This document shows, piece by piece, positions 33,047 to 42,139 of a stretch of DNA of 64,000 nt. Below the pieces are notes generated by a model that searched no databases, was not told the DNA's origin, and saw only the letters and a program-made list of their open reading frames with translations. The translations under genes were made by a program, and so were the position numbers. Origin of the DNA: an uncultured Flavobacteriales bacterium (lineage in GTDB: Bacteria > Bacteroidota > Bacteroidia > CAIKAF01); the NCBI GenBank assembly GCA_903825395.1, contig CAIKAF010000013.1, positions 1 through 64,000 on the forward strand, in the 5' to 3' direction. Every line of letters starts with the position of its first letter. Position 1 is the stretch's first letter.

Positions 33047-33961
33047 ATGGCCTCGCCGCTTCGAGCAAACGCTAAGTTTTTGCTCAGCGGAGAATACCTC
33101 GTCCTTGACGGAGCCTGGGCTCTGGCCATTCCTCTTAAATTTGGTCAAACCCTGCACATCGATTCCTATCCGGGCGATTTCTGCTTGATTGAAAGCCGAG
33201 AAGCCACTCTGCAGCCTTGGTTTCAAGCTACCTTTCATCCCGGTACCGGTTTGGTTATGGAAAGTACCAATGAGGATGTCGCACTGCAGCTGGAACGACT
33301 CCTACAGGCCATTCCAGCTCCTGTAAAACGCGAATTTTTAAAGGCCAAAAAGTTGATTTTTACTGTTGATTTTCAGCGAAATTGGGGGCTGGGCAGCAGC
33401 TCAACCTTGGTTTCTTTGTTGAGCCAGTATCTACACCAAAATCCCTACACGCTGCTTCAGGCCAGTTTTAAAGGCTCGGGCTATGACATCGCTTGTGCTA
33501 CCGCTCGGCAACCCATCCTATATCGGCTAAATCCGCCAGAGGCCCCTTCTGTACAGCCTTTTGAACTTAAGGCTGAACTTCTACAGCATCTTCATTTTTT
33601 CTATTTGGGAAAAAAAGCCTTGTCTTCAGGCGCCGTTCTGCAGTACTCCCAATTGCCTCTGCTCCAACGGCAGCAAGCCGCAGCTGAAATTTCAGAGTTG
33701 ACCCTGCGCATGCATGCCCAACAAACCGTAGAGGAGTGGAGCCGCTGCATTTCAAAGCACAACAGCATTTTGAGCGCGCTGTTGCAGCAGCCCAATCCGG
33801 CCAACCTCTTTCCCGATGCGCCCGGTCCGCTCAAGCCAATGGGGGCCTGGGGGGGAGATTTCATGATGGGCATCGGCGACCGGCAGGAATGGCAACACTT
33901 CGCCGCACAACATCAATTGCAGCCCTGCTGGCAAGCTTCCGAAGCTATTTTTCAAGATTAA
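33047..33961 (+). CDS. GHMP kinase (mevalonate-pathway-like); start uncertain, 32990 also possible
   Basis: ANAKFLLSGEYLVLDGAWALAIPLKFGQ; GLGSSSTLVSLL; GSGYDIACATARQPILY. Confidence 0.88.
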   Translation: MASPLRANAKFLLSGEYLVLDGAWALAIPLKFGQTLHIDSYPGDFCLIESREATLQPWFQATFHPGTGLVMESTNEDVALQLERLLQAIPAPVKREFLKAKKLIFTVDFQRNWGLGSSSTLVSLLSQYLHQNPYTLLQASFKGSGYDIACATARQPILYRLNPPEAPSVQPFELKAELLQHLHFFYLGKKALSSGAVLQYSQLPLLQRQQAAAEISELTLRMHAQQTVEEWSRCISKHNSILSALLQQPNPANLFPDAPGPLKPMGAWGGDFMMGIGDRQEWQHFAAQHQLQPCWQASEAIFQD

Positions 33962-33974
33962 AAGAGAGGTATTT

Positions 33975-34126
33975 TGGGCGGTGGCCGGGCTTTCACCGGT
34001 AGTCCTCAATTACCGAAAGGCTGGCCCAGCGGGCTTGCGGTGGCTCCCAAGGTCGCCTCCGCGCCGCGCGGGCCAGGCTTCGGTAATTTTGCGGGCTACC
34101 CGGTTCAATCCCTACCGCAAAGCCCC
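33975..34126 (+). repeat. Structured intergenic element copy E4
   Basis: Core GGTGGCTCCCAAGGTCGCC at 34039-34057; stem AATTACCGAA/TTCGGTAATT and CTGGCCC/GGGCCAG; begins 14 nt after 33961 stop. Confidence 0.88.
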
Positions 34127-34143
34127 CTCATACTCCAGCCAAT

Positions 34144-34338
34144 TCAATTTCTGCTGGCATTGTACAAAGCCAAACATGAATCGCAAAGACAATCCACATA
34201 CCTCTTGCGCAACTTCGACAAGGTTTCTTTTGATAAACACAGATTCTCGCACCAACATCCCGGCTTTTCATGGCAATGAAATTTCTTGAAACAGCCCGGA
34301 CACACCTTTGAGGGAACTTTACTTTGCATGGTTACCAA
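34144..34338 (-). CDS. Cysteine-rich CWC family small protein
   Basis: KVCPGCFKKFHCHEKPGCWCENLCLSKETLSKLRKRYVDCLCDSCL: CxxC/CWC/CLCxxC pattern; overlaps folB end. Confidence 0.75.
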   Translation of the reverse strand: MVTMQSKVPSKVCPGCFKKFHCHEKPGCWCENLCLSKETLSKLRKRYVDCLCDSCLALYNASRN

Positions 34339-34688
34339 AAAACAGATACTTCAAACTCAGCTACATAACCTCCAATTGAGGGGTTTTGTTTAGCCAAGGT
34401 TAAAGAAACGTTTTTCAATTCCGGATATTCCGACTTCAATCGACCTTGCAATCGGGCTACGGCATGCTCCAACAACTGCGATGGAGTTTTCATTTCATCC
34501 AATATGCTGTGAACAATCCGGCCATAATCGGTGGTGCCTTCTACCCGATCTTCCAAATAGGCGGCTTCAGCCACCTCCAACTCGGCCGATAGGTTCAAGG
34601 TAAACCACTGCCCATTTTTTTTCTCATGCTCATACAGTCCGTGGTGAGCAAAAAAACGAAGCCCCTTTATGGCAATGCCTTGTTTCAT
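34332..34688 (-). CDS. folB: Dihydroneopterin aldolase
   Basis: IKGLRFFAHHGLYEHEKKNGQWFTLNL, TTDYGRIVHSI, LLEHAVARL. Confidence 0.92.
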   Translation of the reverse strand: MKQGIAIKGLRFFAHHGLYEHEKKNGQWFTLNLSAELEVAEAAYLEDRVEGTTDYGRIVHSILDEMKTPSQLLEHAVARLQGRLKSEYPELKNVSLTLAKQNPSIGGYVAEFEVSVFW

Positions 34689-36208
34689 TTCTGCATCTGC
34701 CGATGAAAGGCTTCAATCCGCTTACGGCTTTCTTCCAATCCCAACAAGGCAATGGTTTCAAAGATGTCGGGACCCGTTAAACCGCCCGTTAAGGCAATTC
34801 GAACCAGGGGCATGACGCTGCCAATGCCCCAGTTTTTTTCTGCCAGCCAGCTTTTTATTGCCGTTCCAATGAATTCAGCTCTGCTGTCGGTTTGACCACT
34901 TAACCAAGCCCCTAGCGCCTCAATTTTTTCACCAGAATCAACTTTCCATTTTGACTCGACAGCTTCTTTTTGATAGGCGTTGGGAGCCTGCAATAAACCA
35001 TTAACATCCTGAACTACATCGGCAGGAAATACAGCCCGGTCTCGAACCAGAGCAATGGTTTTTAACAGGCCTTCTTCTGAAGCGTTTAACGATTGAAAAT
35101 GAGGTTTTAAGTCCCGCAACAGGTCGGCATCCGTTTGCTGCCGTAAATAATGTTGATTGAACCAGCGGGCCTTTTCTACGTCAAATTTAGCTCCGGCTTT
35201 GGCCACTTTTTCCAAACTGAAGGCTTCGATCAATTCTTCTAAACTGAATACTTCTTGGTTGTCAGAGGGGTGCCAGCCCAACAAAGCCACCAGATTAACC
35301 ACGGCTTCTTTGTACCAGCCGCCCTCGCGGTAGCCCGACGAAATTTCTCCGCTGACAGGATCTTTCCACTCCAATGGAAACACCGGAAAGCCCAGGCGGT
35401 CTCCATCGCGCTTGCTAAGTTTCCCGTTGCCGTCCGGCTTTAAAATCAGGGGTAGGTGTGCAAATTTAGGCATGGTATCGGTCCAGCCGAACGAGGCATA
35501 TAAAAGCACATGCAGGGGCGCCGAGGGCAACCATTCTTCGCCCCGAATAACGTGGGTTATACCCATCAAATGATCGTCCACCACATTGGCCAGGTGGTAG
35601 GTCGGCATGCCGTCGCTTTTAAACAGCACTTTATCGTCGATGTGTTCGGATTTTACCACCACCACGCCGCGAATCAAATCATTGACTTTTATTTCGGTGT
35701 TGCGCGGAACCAACAGGCGAATTACATAGGGCTCACCCGAATCCAACCGGCGCTGTACCTCGTCCGAAGGCAAGGTCAGGGAGTTTTTCATGTTCACCCG
35801 GGTAATGGAATTGTATTGCCAGGCATTGTTCCCTGAGGCTTTCATGCGTTCCCGTACTTCGTCCAATTCTTCTGCGGTATCAAAAGCGTAATAGGCCTTC
35901 CCCGATTGAATCAGTTGTTCGGCATATTGCCGGTACATGGGCTTGCGCTCCGATTGCCGGTAAGGACCTTTTTGACCTTCGGCTTCCGGACCTTCATCCC
36001 ACTGCAATCCACACCAGCGCAGCGACTCCATAATGTATTGTTCCGCTCCCGGAACAAATCGGGTTTGGTCGGTATCTTCAATGCGCAGCATAAACTGCCC
36101 TCCGTGTTTTTTGGCAAATAAATAATTGTACAGGGCCGTTCGAACCCCTCCCAAGTGCAAAGGGCCTGTAGGACTTGGCGCAAAACGAACGCAAACAGGA
36201 GTATTCAT
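34685..36208 (-). CDS. gltX: Glutamyl-tRNA synthetase
   Basis: RFAPSPTGPLHLGGVRTALYNYLFAKKHGGQFMLRIEDTD, KLSKRDGDRLGFPV. Confidence 0.97.
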   Translation of the reverse strand: MNTPVCVRFAPSPTGPLHLGGVRTALYNYLFAKKHGGQFMLRIEDTDQTRFVPGAEQYIMESLRWCGLQWDEGPEAEGQKGPYRQSERKPMYRQYAEQLIQSGKAYYAFDTAEELDEVRERMKASGNNAWQYNSITRVNMKNSLTLPSDEVQRRLDSGEPYVIRLLVPRNTEIKVNDLIRGVVVVKSEHIDDKVLFKSDGMPTYHLANVVDDHLMGITHVIRGEEWLPSAPLHVLLYASFGWTDTMPKFAHLPLILKPDGNGKLSKRDGDRLGFPVFPLEWKDPVSGEISSGYREGGWYKEAVVNLVALLGWHPSDNQEVFSLEELIEAFSLEKVAKAGAKFDVEKARWFNQHYLRQQTDADLLRDLKPHFQSLNASEEGLLKTIALVRDRAVFPADVVQDVNGLLQAPNAYQKEAVESKWKVDSGEKIEALGAWLSGQTDSRAEFIGTAIKSWLAEKNWGIGSVMPLVRIALTGGLTGPDIFETIALLGLEESRKRIEAFHRQMQK

Positions 36209-36542
36209 TCAAAAAATTTAGGGCAAAGGTACAACACCCGACGTGTTTTTTACCCATTGCGTTCAGCTTACTGCTTTTTTGGTCCGGGAAACGACAATAA
36301 TTTAAGGTGGCTTAAGGTGCCCTCCGCTGTACCTTGTTTTTGAAATTTTATTAACTGCGTTTTTTATTTTGAATTTTGATAACTGGTTACAATACCAACT
36401 TCGAAATAAAGGAATACCGCACCAACTTTAAGATAGAAATAATTTCTCATTAATTCCAAATTTTAACTTCGAAGCTCAAAAAATAATGGGCTGGAGCTTG
36501 ACGGCTGTTGTATGCGGTTTTCTGTTTTGTTCAATTCGTCCC

Positions 36543-36851
36543 TTAGATTTTAATTTTGAGTTCAAGTCGTCCGCCAAAGCCAAGTTCAATGATTTTTTGA
36601 AGGGTCGAAATACGAGCTTCTTTTAGATTGTTCTCAATTTTTGAAATGTAGGATTTAGTTGTCCCAACTTTTTCTGCAAGTTGTTCTTGTGTCATTCCCA
36701 TTTCTATGCGAGTGTCGTGTATCAACGCACCAATTTTAAACGCTTCATAACCCGCTTCAAGTTCGTCACGTTCTTGTGTCCCTCGTTTGCCGTAGTTTTT
36801 TTCTTTGAACTCTTCTAGAGTCATTAAGTTTTTATTTTTCGCTTTGCTCAT
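36543..36851 (-). CDS. XRE/HTH antitoxin (HigA-like)
   Basis: IGALIHDTRIEMGMTQEQLAEKVGTTKSYISKIENNLKEARISTLQKIIEL; directly downstream of RelE-like toxin. Confidence 0.88.
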   Translation of the reverse strand: MSKAKNKNLMTLEEFKEKNYGKRGTQERDELEAGYEAFKIGALIHDTRIEMGMTQEQLAEKVGTTKSYISKIENNLKEARISTLQKIIELGFGGRLELKIKI

Positions 36852-36862
36852 TGTTTTGTTAT

Positions 36863-37241
36863 TTATTTTTTTGAATTCGCGATTTCCAATTCATATTCTG
36901 CTTTAATTTTAAGTGCCATTTCTATTTCTTTCTTAGGTGTCTTTTGGGTTTTCTTTTGAAATCCATTCGCTAAGACAACTAAATGTCCTGGGTCAAAAAA
37001 AACAGAAAATTCTAAAAATGTCGCTACCATGTTGAACTCGGATTTCATAAAGTCCATCCGTGTTCTCTATGTGTTTCAGATACGTTTCAGGTACTCTTGG
37101 TAAGTCTTCAACCAAGTCAAAAGTCCAAACAATTTTTGCTTTTACTTTCTTGTTTTGTTTGGAAAAGAAGTCTTGAAAGTAGTTCTTATAAAACCTTATC
37201 TTTCTATATTTCTCATGTTTTGCCACAATGCAAAGGTACAA
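36863..37241 (-). pseudogene. RelE/HigB-like toxin split by a 1-nt frameshift at an 8-nt homopolymer
   Basis: 37241->...GSDIFRIFCFF then stop; other frame continues ...DPGHLVVLANGFQKKTQKTPKKEIEMALKIKAEYE; A8 on + strand at 36995-37002. Confidence 0.8.
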
Positions 37242-37321
37242 AAGTTGCCCTAAAGTGAAACAATGTCCTAAAAATTCATTTTGTTTTTCGAGTAGATCAG
37301 ATTGTTAAAATCGCATCTAAC

Positions 37322-37655
37322 GGCAGTTCGTTTAAAAACTGCTTTTCAAATAAATAATCCTCCCAATATTACCCCATTTTTTGACATTGAAGCATGCCGG
37401 AGGAAAGGTGCACAAAAATTCAGGCTCCAAATTTAGAAATCCAGAATGCTTGAAAACGTCCTTAAATGGCCTCTGAAATGGCTAAAATAAAGGCCCAAGC
37501 CTTTTAGGTAGGCTTTGAGCAGGTTTATATCTAAAATGTTAAAGGTGCACCGCAGGTTGTAGGCCGTAAATATCATTTCCACATCGGAAGAGGCGTGTTT
37601 GATGCTCCTTTTGGTCATGATGTAGTAAAAATCCCAATGCCGTTTTGATTCAATT
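37322..37655 (-). mobile_element. IS1182-like transposase C-terminus plus IS end, remnant A
   Basis: SKRHWDFYYIMTKRSIKHASSDVEMIFTAYNLRCTFNILDINLLK; downstream tail shared with 38850, 40130 and 41841. Confidence 0.75.
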
Positions 37656-37904
37656 CTTACCTTAATTTACACGGAAATTAGTATAACCCGAACAACTAAA
37701 CCTCCAATGTTCCTAAGAACTGGTTTTGTAGTTTGTGGCAAGGATAATCTGCCATTACTTCCAGAACTTTACTGAGCCATTTTTCGGGATTTATGCCGTT
37801 AAGTTGGCAGTTTGCGAAGAAAGTATAGAAAATTGCTATTCTATTTACGCCCGTTTGTGATCGAACAAACAGGTAATTTTGCGCCCCAGGTCATTTCATG
37901 GCTC

Positions 37905-38645
37905 TTAAAGCTGTATCTCTTCGATAAGCCATTTGTTCGTTTCCTGGTCTAGTTTCTTCAACGTCAAACTATTGCTTTTCTTTTGCAAAATAATTTCAGT
38001 AGGAGTGCGGTCTCCCAAGCTAAAACCGCCCTTGTTTTTCATCAACAATTGGGTGTATGAATGACCGTTGTAAGTAACAGCGGATAGTTCAAATTGAACA
38101 AAAACCAAGTTGATATAAACCCCTGAGGAGTTCTCATTTTCCTCTATAAATTTTAAAACATGTGTTTTATTATTTAACATCCCCAACCACTTGTACTTAT
38201 AATAATCAAAACTGGCATCAAAATCCGACTTTTCCTTTGCAACAACAAATCCGTCTTCGGTTACAGAAATGGGTTCAGAGGAAAAAAAGAGATTGGCATC
38301 GGATGAGGCCATTATATCCAATGCCATGTACGACGGTATCGGATCTGAAATCCAAGGAACGAACGTTTTAACCAACATGGGATTAATGGGATTTCCTTTA
38401 AACGTGAAATGGGTATTTACTTCGTTTAAATCAAGGCTATCCACCTTCAGTATTTTTGCAGAATATACCGAATCGGTCGATTCATAATCCTCCTTTTCAA
38501 CGTCTTGTTTCTGAACTTCCATTGTACTGTTAGTGGTAGCGGAAGGTTGAACCACTGCTAGCTTATTTTGACAGGCAATGGTTAATAATCCAAACGAAAG
38601 CAAAAGGCTATTTCTAAGGTTGAAATTTGAATACGTTGGTTTCAT
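37905..38645 (-). CDS. Putative lipoprotein of unknown function
   Basis: MKPTYSNFNLRNSLLLSFGLLTIACQ lipobox-like N-terminus; open frame. Confidence 0.65.
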   Translation of the reverse strand: MKPTYSNFNLRNSLLLSFGLLTIACQNKLAVVQPSATTNSTMEVQKQDVEKEDYESTDSVYSAKILKVDSLDLNEVNTHFTFKGNPINPMLVKTFVPWISDPIPSYMALDIMASSDANLFFSSEPISVTEDGFVVAKEKSDFDASFDYYKYKWLGMLNNKTHVLKFIEENENSSGVYINLVFVQFELSAVTYNGHSYTQLLMKNKGGFSLGDRTPTEIILQKKSNSLTLKKLDQETNKWLIEEIQL

Positions 38646-38847
38646 CCTAACCTTTAATTTAGTACCAAACCCGCTATGTTTCATGCAAGCTGTGGGAGGT
38701 TCGTTGTTCTTTTTGTCCATTTATTTCAGTTTCTTCATTGCGTTACTTTCAAGCAAGGATTTCATTTGGGTTATCGCTACTTTGTTTAGTTCGATAAGAC
38801 GTTCTTTTTGCATTAATCCTTGTCTGATTTGTTTTATTGTTGTTAAC

Positions 38848-38995
38848 GGCAGTTTGTCTAAAAACTGCCTTTAAATAAATAATCCTCTCAAAATTACCCC
38901 ATTTTTTGACATTTAAGCCTGCCACAGAAAAGGCACCCATAAATTCCGGCTACCAACCCAAAAAACCGGAATGTCCGAAAACGGCCTTAACTTGC
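38848..38995 (-). mobile_element. IS-end remnant B (non-coding tail only)
   Basis: CGGCAGTTTGTCTAAAAACTGCC...ATAAATAATCCTCTCAAAATTACCCCATTTTTTGACATTTAAGC; close match to other copies. Confidence 0.7.
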
Positions 38996-39311
38996 CGCTG
39001 CCAATAAGCACGTGATTGTGAGTGCCATGGATACAACCTTAAAAAAACTCTTGAAATTCAAGTCTAAAAATGTCCTAGAAGCAATCCAAATACTGCCTCA
39101 GTCAGAAAAGGTGGCGGCTTTTTGTAAAATCGTATTTTTAGAACTCAAACAAGCCATTTTAAGGCACTTTTTTTTCCAGAAAAATTTAGTTAATCCCAAA
39201 AGTGCCTCTTTTAAAAGGCCTGTATTCAAAGGTTTTTTGACAAAATTCCAACTTTTTAGATTTTAAAAGGGATGTGCAACAGACACTGATGTTATGCGGT
39301 GCAGTTTAGCT

Positions 39312-39794
39312 CTATATTTCATTGCTTAATTCAAGAATTCTTTCGATGAAACTATCGCTCAACCAAACTCCTTTTTCTCTCAATTCAAAAATCAATGGTT
39401 TCAGTTCAGAAATTAATGCCTGTTTTTTAGCCTTTATTAAAATTCCAATTGTTCCAGTCACGTTTAACCCAGCATGCTTGGCATGATATCTTCCCAAAGA
39501 TTCGTCTATCAATATTAAATCTGCTTCGGTTTCAGTTGCAAGAATAATTGCCTCTGCTTCTCCTTTGTCTAAATCAAGGAAGTATGCAATTGATTTTCTG
39601 TCTTGAATTTGTTCAATTTTAATCCATTTAAATTCTAACAAATTCAAGTAATAATTTTTATGTTTTCCGGCTTCAATTTCATTGTAGACTTCTTGAGGAA
39701 TATAAATTTCTTCATACAAATCCTTTAAAATTTCAAGTTTCCCAATTTTCATTAATGAAATAATTGGGGTTGTGTTTGATACAACTTTAGGCAT
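39312..39794 (-). CDS. DUF3368/PIN-like toxin
   Basis: VVSNTTPIISLMKIGKLEILKDLY, EVYNEIEAGKH, LDKGEAEAIILATETEADLILIDESLGR. Confidence 0.85.
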   Translation of the reverse strand: MPKVVSNTTPIISLMKIGKLEILKDLYEEIYIPQEVYNEIEAGKHKNYYLNLLEFKWIKIEQIQDRKSIAYFLDLDKGEAEAIILATETEADLILIDESLGRYHAKHAGLNVTGTIGILIKAKKQALISELKPLIFELREKGVWLSDSFIERILELSNEI

Positions 39795-40035
39795 TTTCGA
39801 TATCCTGAGCTAAATCGTCGGAATGAAGAAAGCTAACATTGTACTTTGACAAAAGTTCCAAAAATTCTATTCTAGAAATATTCAATACTTTCGCTGCAAT
39901 TCCTGATGAAACTTTTCCTAACTCAAAAAGTTTGACTAGAGCTGAAAGTTTAACTTCTTTGCCAAAGTCCTCTTTATTCAGCCTCATTGAATTTGCCAAA
40001 TAATCAGGGTACTCTATTGATATTATTTGCGCCAT
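39787..40035 (-). CDS. UPF0175-like antitoxin
   Basis: MAQIISIEYPDYLANSMRLNKEDFGKEVKLSALVKLFELGKVSSGIAAKVLNISRIEFLELL; overlaps DUF3368 start by 8 nt. Confidence 0.83.
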   Translation of the reverse strand: MAQIISIEYPDYLANSMRLNKEDFGKEVKLSALVKLFELGKVSSGIAAKVLNISRIEFLELLSKYNVSFLHSDDLAQDIENA

Positions 40036-40130
40036 AACTTTGTTGTCGTGTTTGTTCCAAATATAAGAAAAAATCATACGCCATTGTTTAAAAAAATAAT
40101 TGGCTGCCGGTCGCCTGCTTTCGCATAACG

Positions 40131-40510
40131 GCAGTTCGTCTACTCCCTTTTTTTAATAAATAATCCTCTTAAAATTAGCCCATTATTTTGACATTTAAGC
40201 ATGCCACAGAAAAGGCGCCCAAAAATTCCGGCTACCAACCAAGAAATCCCGAATGCCTTAAATTGCCTATAAAATGGCCAAAAAATGGCCGGGCCTTTAG
40301 CTTTTCGAGTTGGCGGCTGGAGCGGATGCGGTTCAGGTAGCCGCAAATAAAAAGGCGGAGCAAAGCACCGGGGTGGTATGCCGGCCGGCCATTTTCCTCA
40401 AAATCGACAATCAAATCGAGATCACTTTTATCCTTGAACGTTTCTCGTAAACCTGAACCAGACGCAAAGAGCTTAGAAATGTGTGTATTCTGCAAAGTCT
40501 GACTATGTCA
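40131..40510 (-). pseudogene. MNT nucleotidyltransferase fragment fused to IS1182-like transposase N-terminus plus IS end, remnant C
   Basis: SKLFASGSGLRETFKDKSDLDLIVDFE joined to ENGRPAYHPGALLRLFICGYLNRIRSSRQLEKL, then IS tail shared with the other remnants. Confidence 0.7.
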
Positions 40511-40771
40511 TCCATATTCTGTTTCAGCAGTTTCATTCTTTAAATTTTCGAATAATTGCCAATGAATGTCAGGTAGGTAGCGGTATGCACTGTGGCGAGA
40601 AAAATCGCCTGTTTTGAATCATGGCAGAGGCTCAAAACACAGAAGCAGCCCTTCTACATTTCTAAAATCATATAGAAAAACCCATAGAGGAAATACAGCG
40701 GTTCGTTTAATGCATTTTTCAAGCTGGACGCTGCACGCCGCACGAAAGGAAAGCTGGTAGCAGTATTGGCT

Positions 40772-41755
40772 CTATTTGGCGTCCCGCTCATTGTCAAACA
40801 GTTCGTGCAGCTTTTGTTGTAAAAGTTTCTTGTCTGGTAGTTGTGTTTTATACTCTGATACCATCGTAGGAGAGAGGCTTCTACTTAAAGCATATTCTAC
40901 AACTTCACTGTCTTTGTCCTTGCATAACAAAACTCCAATGCTCGGATTCTCATTTGGCTTCTTAACGTCTCTGTCTAATGCTTCCAAGTAAAAATTTAGC
41001 TGGCCCAAGTGGTCGGGTTTGAATTTGTCTGCTTTGAGTTCAATTGCCACTAAACATTGTATTCCACGATGGTAAAAAAGCAAGTCAATGTAAAAGTCGC
41101 TGTTGCCAACTTGCAACTTATATTCTTCTCCTATGAATAAAAAGTCCTTCCCGAGTTCGAGAATGAAATTTTTCATTTGTCTTACAAGTCCACGCTGTAA
41201 ATCGCTCTCACTGTGTGGGTCAGGTAGGTTTAAAAATTCAAATACATAGCTGTCTTTGAATGTGTTTGATAGGTCATTGTTGCTTTCTCTCACCGCTGGT
41301 GAGAGTTTTGAATTGCCGATCATTGTCCGCTCGAAAAAGCTTGCAGATAGTTGTCGGTCAAGTTCTCGTTTACTGTAGTTTTCTTGTTTTACGAGTTTTA
41401 GGTAGAATTCCATTTCTTCAATAGTTTTACACCTTGAAAAAATTAGAAGATTGTTTGTCCAGCTAATTTCTCTCACCAGTGGTGAGAGTTTTGGGAAGTC
41501 TTTGTAAATCTCGTAAAACTGCTTCATTCTCCAAATATTTTTGTCGGAGAAGCCTTTTATTTCTGGTTCTTGTGCCTGTATGAAATTAGCTAATTCTGTT
41601 ACTACAGAGTCACCCCATTCTGATTGCTCAATTTTCTTGCTGATATATTCTCAAATGTTCCAATAGAGGTTTATCAGTTCAGCGTTTACAGCTTTTATGG
41701 CATTAGTCCGAGATTGTTTAATGAGTTGAATTATGTCCGTAAAACGATTGTCCAT
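40772..41755 (-). pseudogene. DUF1016 (YhcG-like, PDDEXK) gene with one in-frame TGA
   Basis: MDNRFTDIIQLIKQSRTNAIKAVNAELINLYWNI*EYISKKIEQSEWGDSVVTELANFIQ...; nuclease part DFLFIGEEYKLQVGNSDFYIDLLFYHRGIQCLVAIELK intact; TGA = 41651-41653. Confidence 0.88.
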
Positions 41756-41840
41756 TGCTTATTTCTAAATGCTACAAATTGATGTTTTTTCAGTCGTGTT
41801 TCTCTTTTGAAACCGGTTTTCTGCCATTGCTACTAAGGTC

Positions 41841-42130
41841 AGTTCATCAAAAAACTCCCTTTTAAATAAATAATCCTCTCAAATTTACCCCATTCTTTTG
41901 ACATTTAAGCATACCACTGAAAAGGTGCACAAAAATTCCGGCTCCAAATTTAGAAATCCAGAATGACTGAAAATGGCCAAAATTAAAGGCCAAAGCCCTT
42001 TAGGTATGTTTTGAGCAGGTTTAAATCTAAAATGTTAAAGGTGCGTCGCAGGTTGTAGGCCGTAAATATCATTCCCACATCGGAAGAGGCGTGTTTGATG
42101 CTCCTATTGGTCATGTAAAAAAACTTCATT
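41841..42130 (-). mobile_element. IS1182-like transposase C-terminus plus IS end, remnant D
   Basis: MTNRSIKHASSDVGMIFTAYNLRRTFNILDLNLLKTYLKGFGL; near-duplicate of remnant A. Confidence 0.75.
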
Positions 42131-42139
42131 TTTTCACCA

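Noticed and set aside
34100-34112. tRNA T-loop-like GGTTCAATCCC inside the repeat elements
   Set aside because: No acceptor, anticodon or T-stem pairing; the TTCAAT instead faces CTTTCA as an internal loop in the long hairpin
33975-34126. Tertiary pairing of apical AAGG/AAAG with internal-loop CTTT
   Set aside because: Possible in E3, E4, E5, E6, E7 but broken in E1 (CTGT) and E2 (CTAT), so not supported as a family feature
38578-38874. 98-aa plus-strand ORF
   Set aside because: Overlaps the start of the minus-strand lipoprotein gene and IS remnant B; no coding-like features
39012-39266. 84-aa plus-strand ORF after IS remnant B
   Set aside because: No recognisable domain and lies in low-complexity sequence between IS debris; not supportable as a gene
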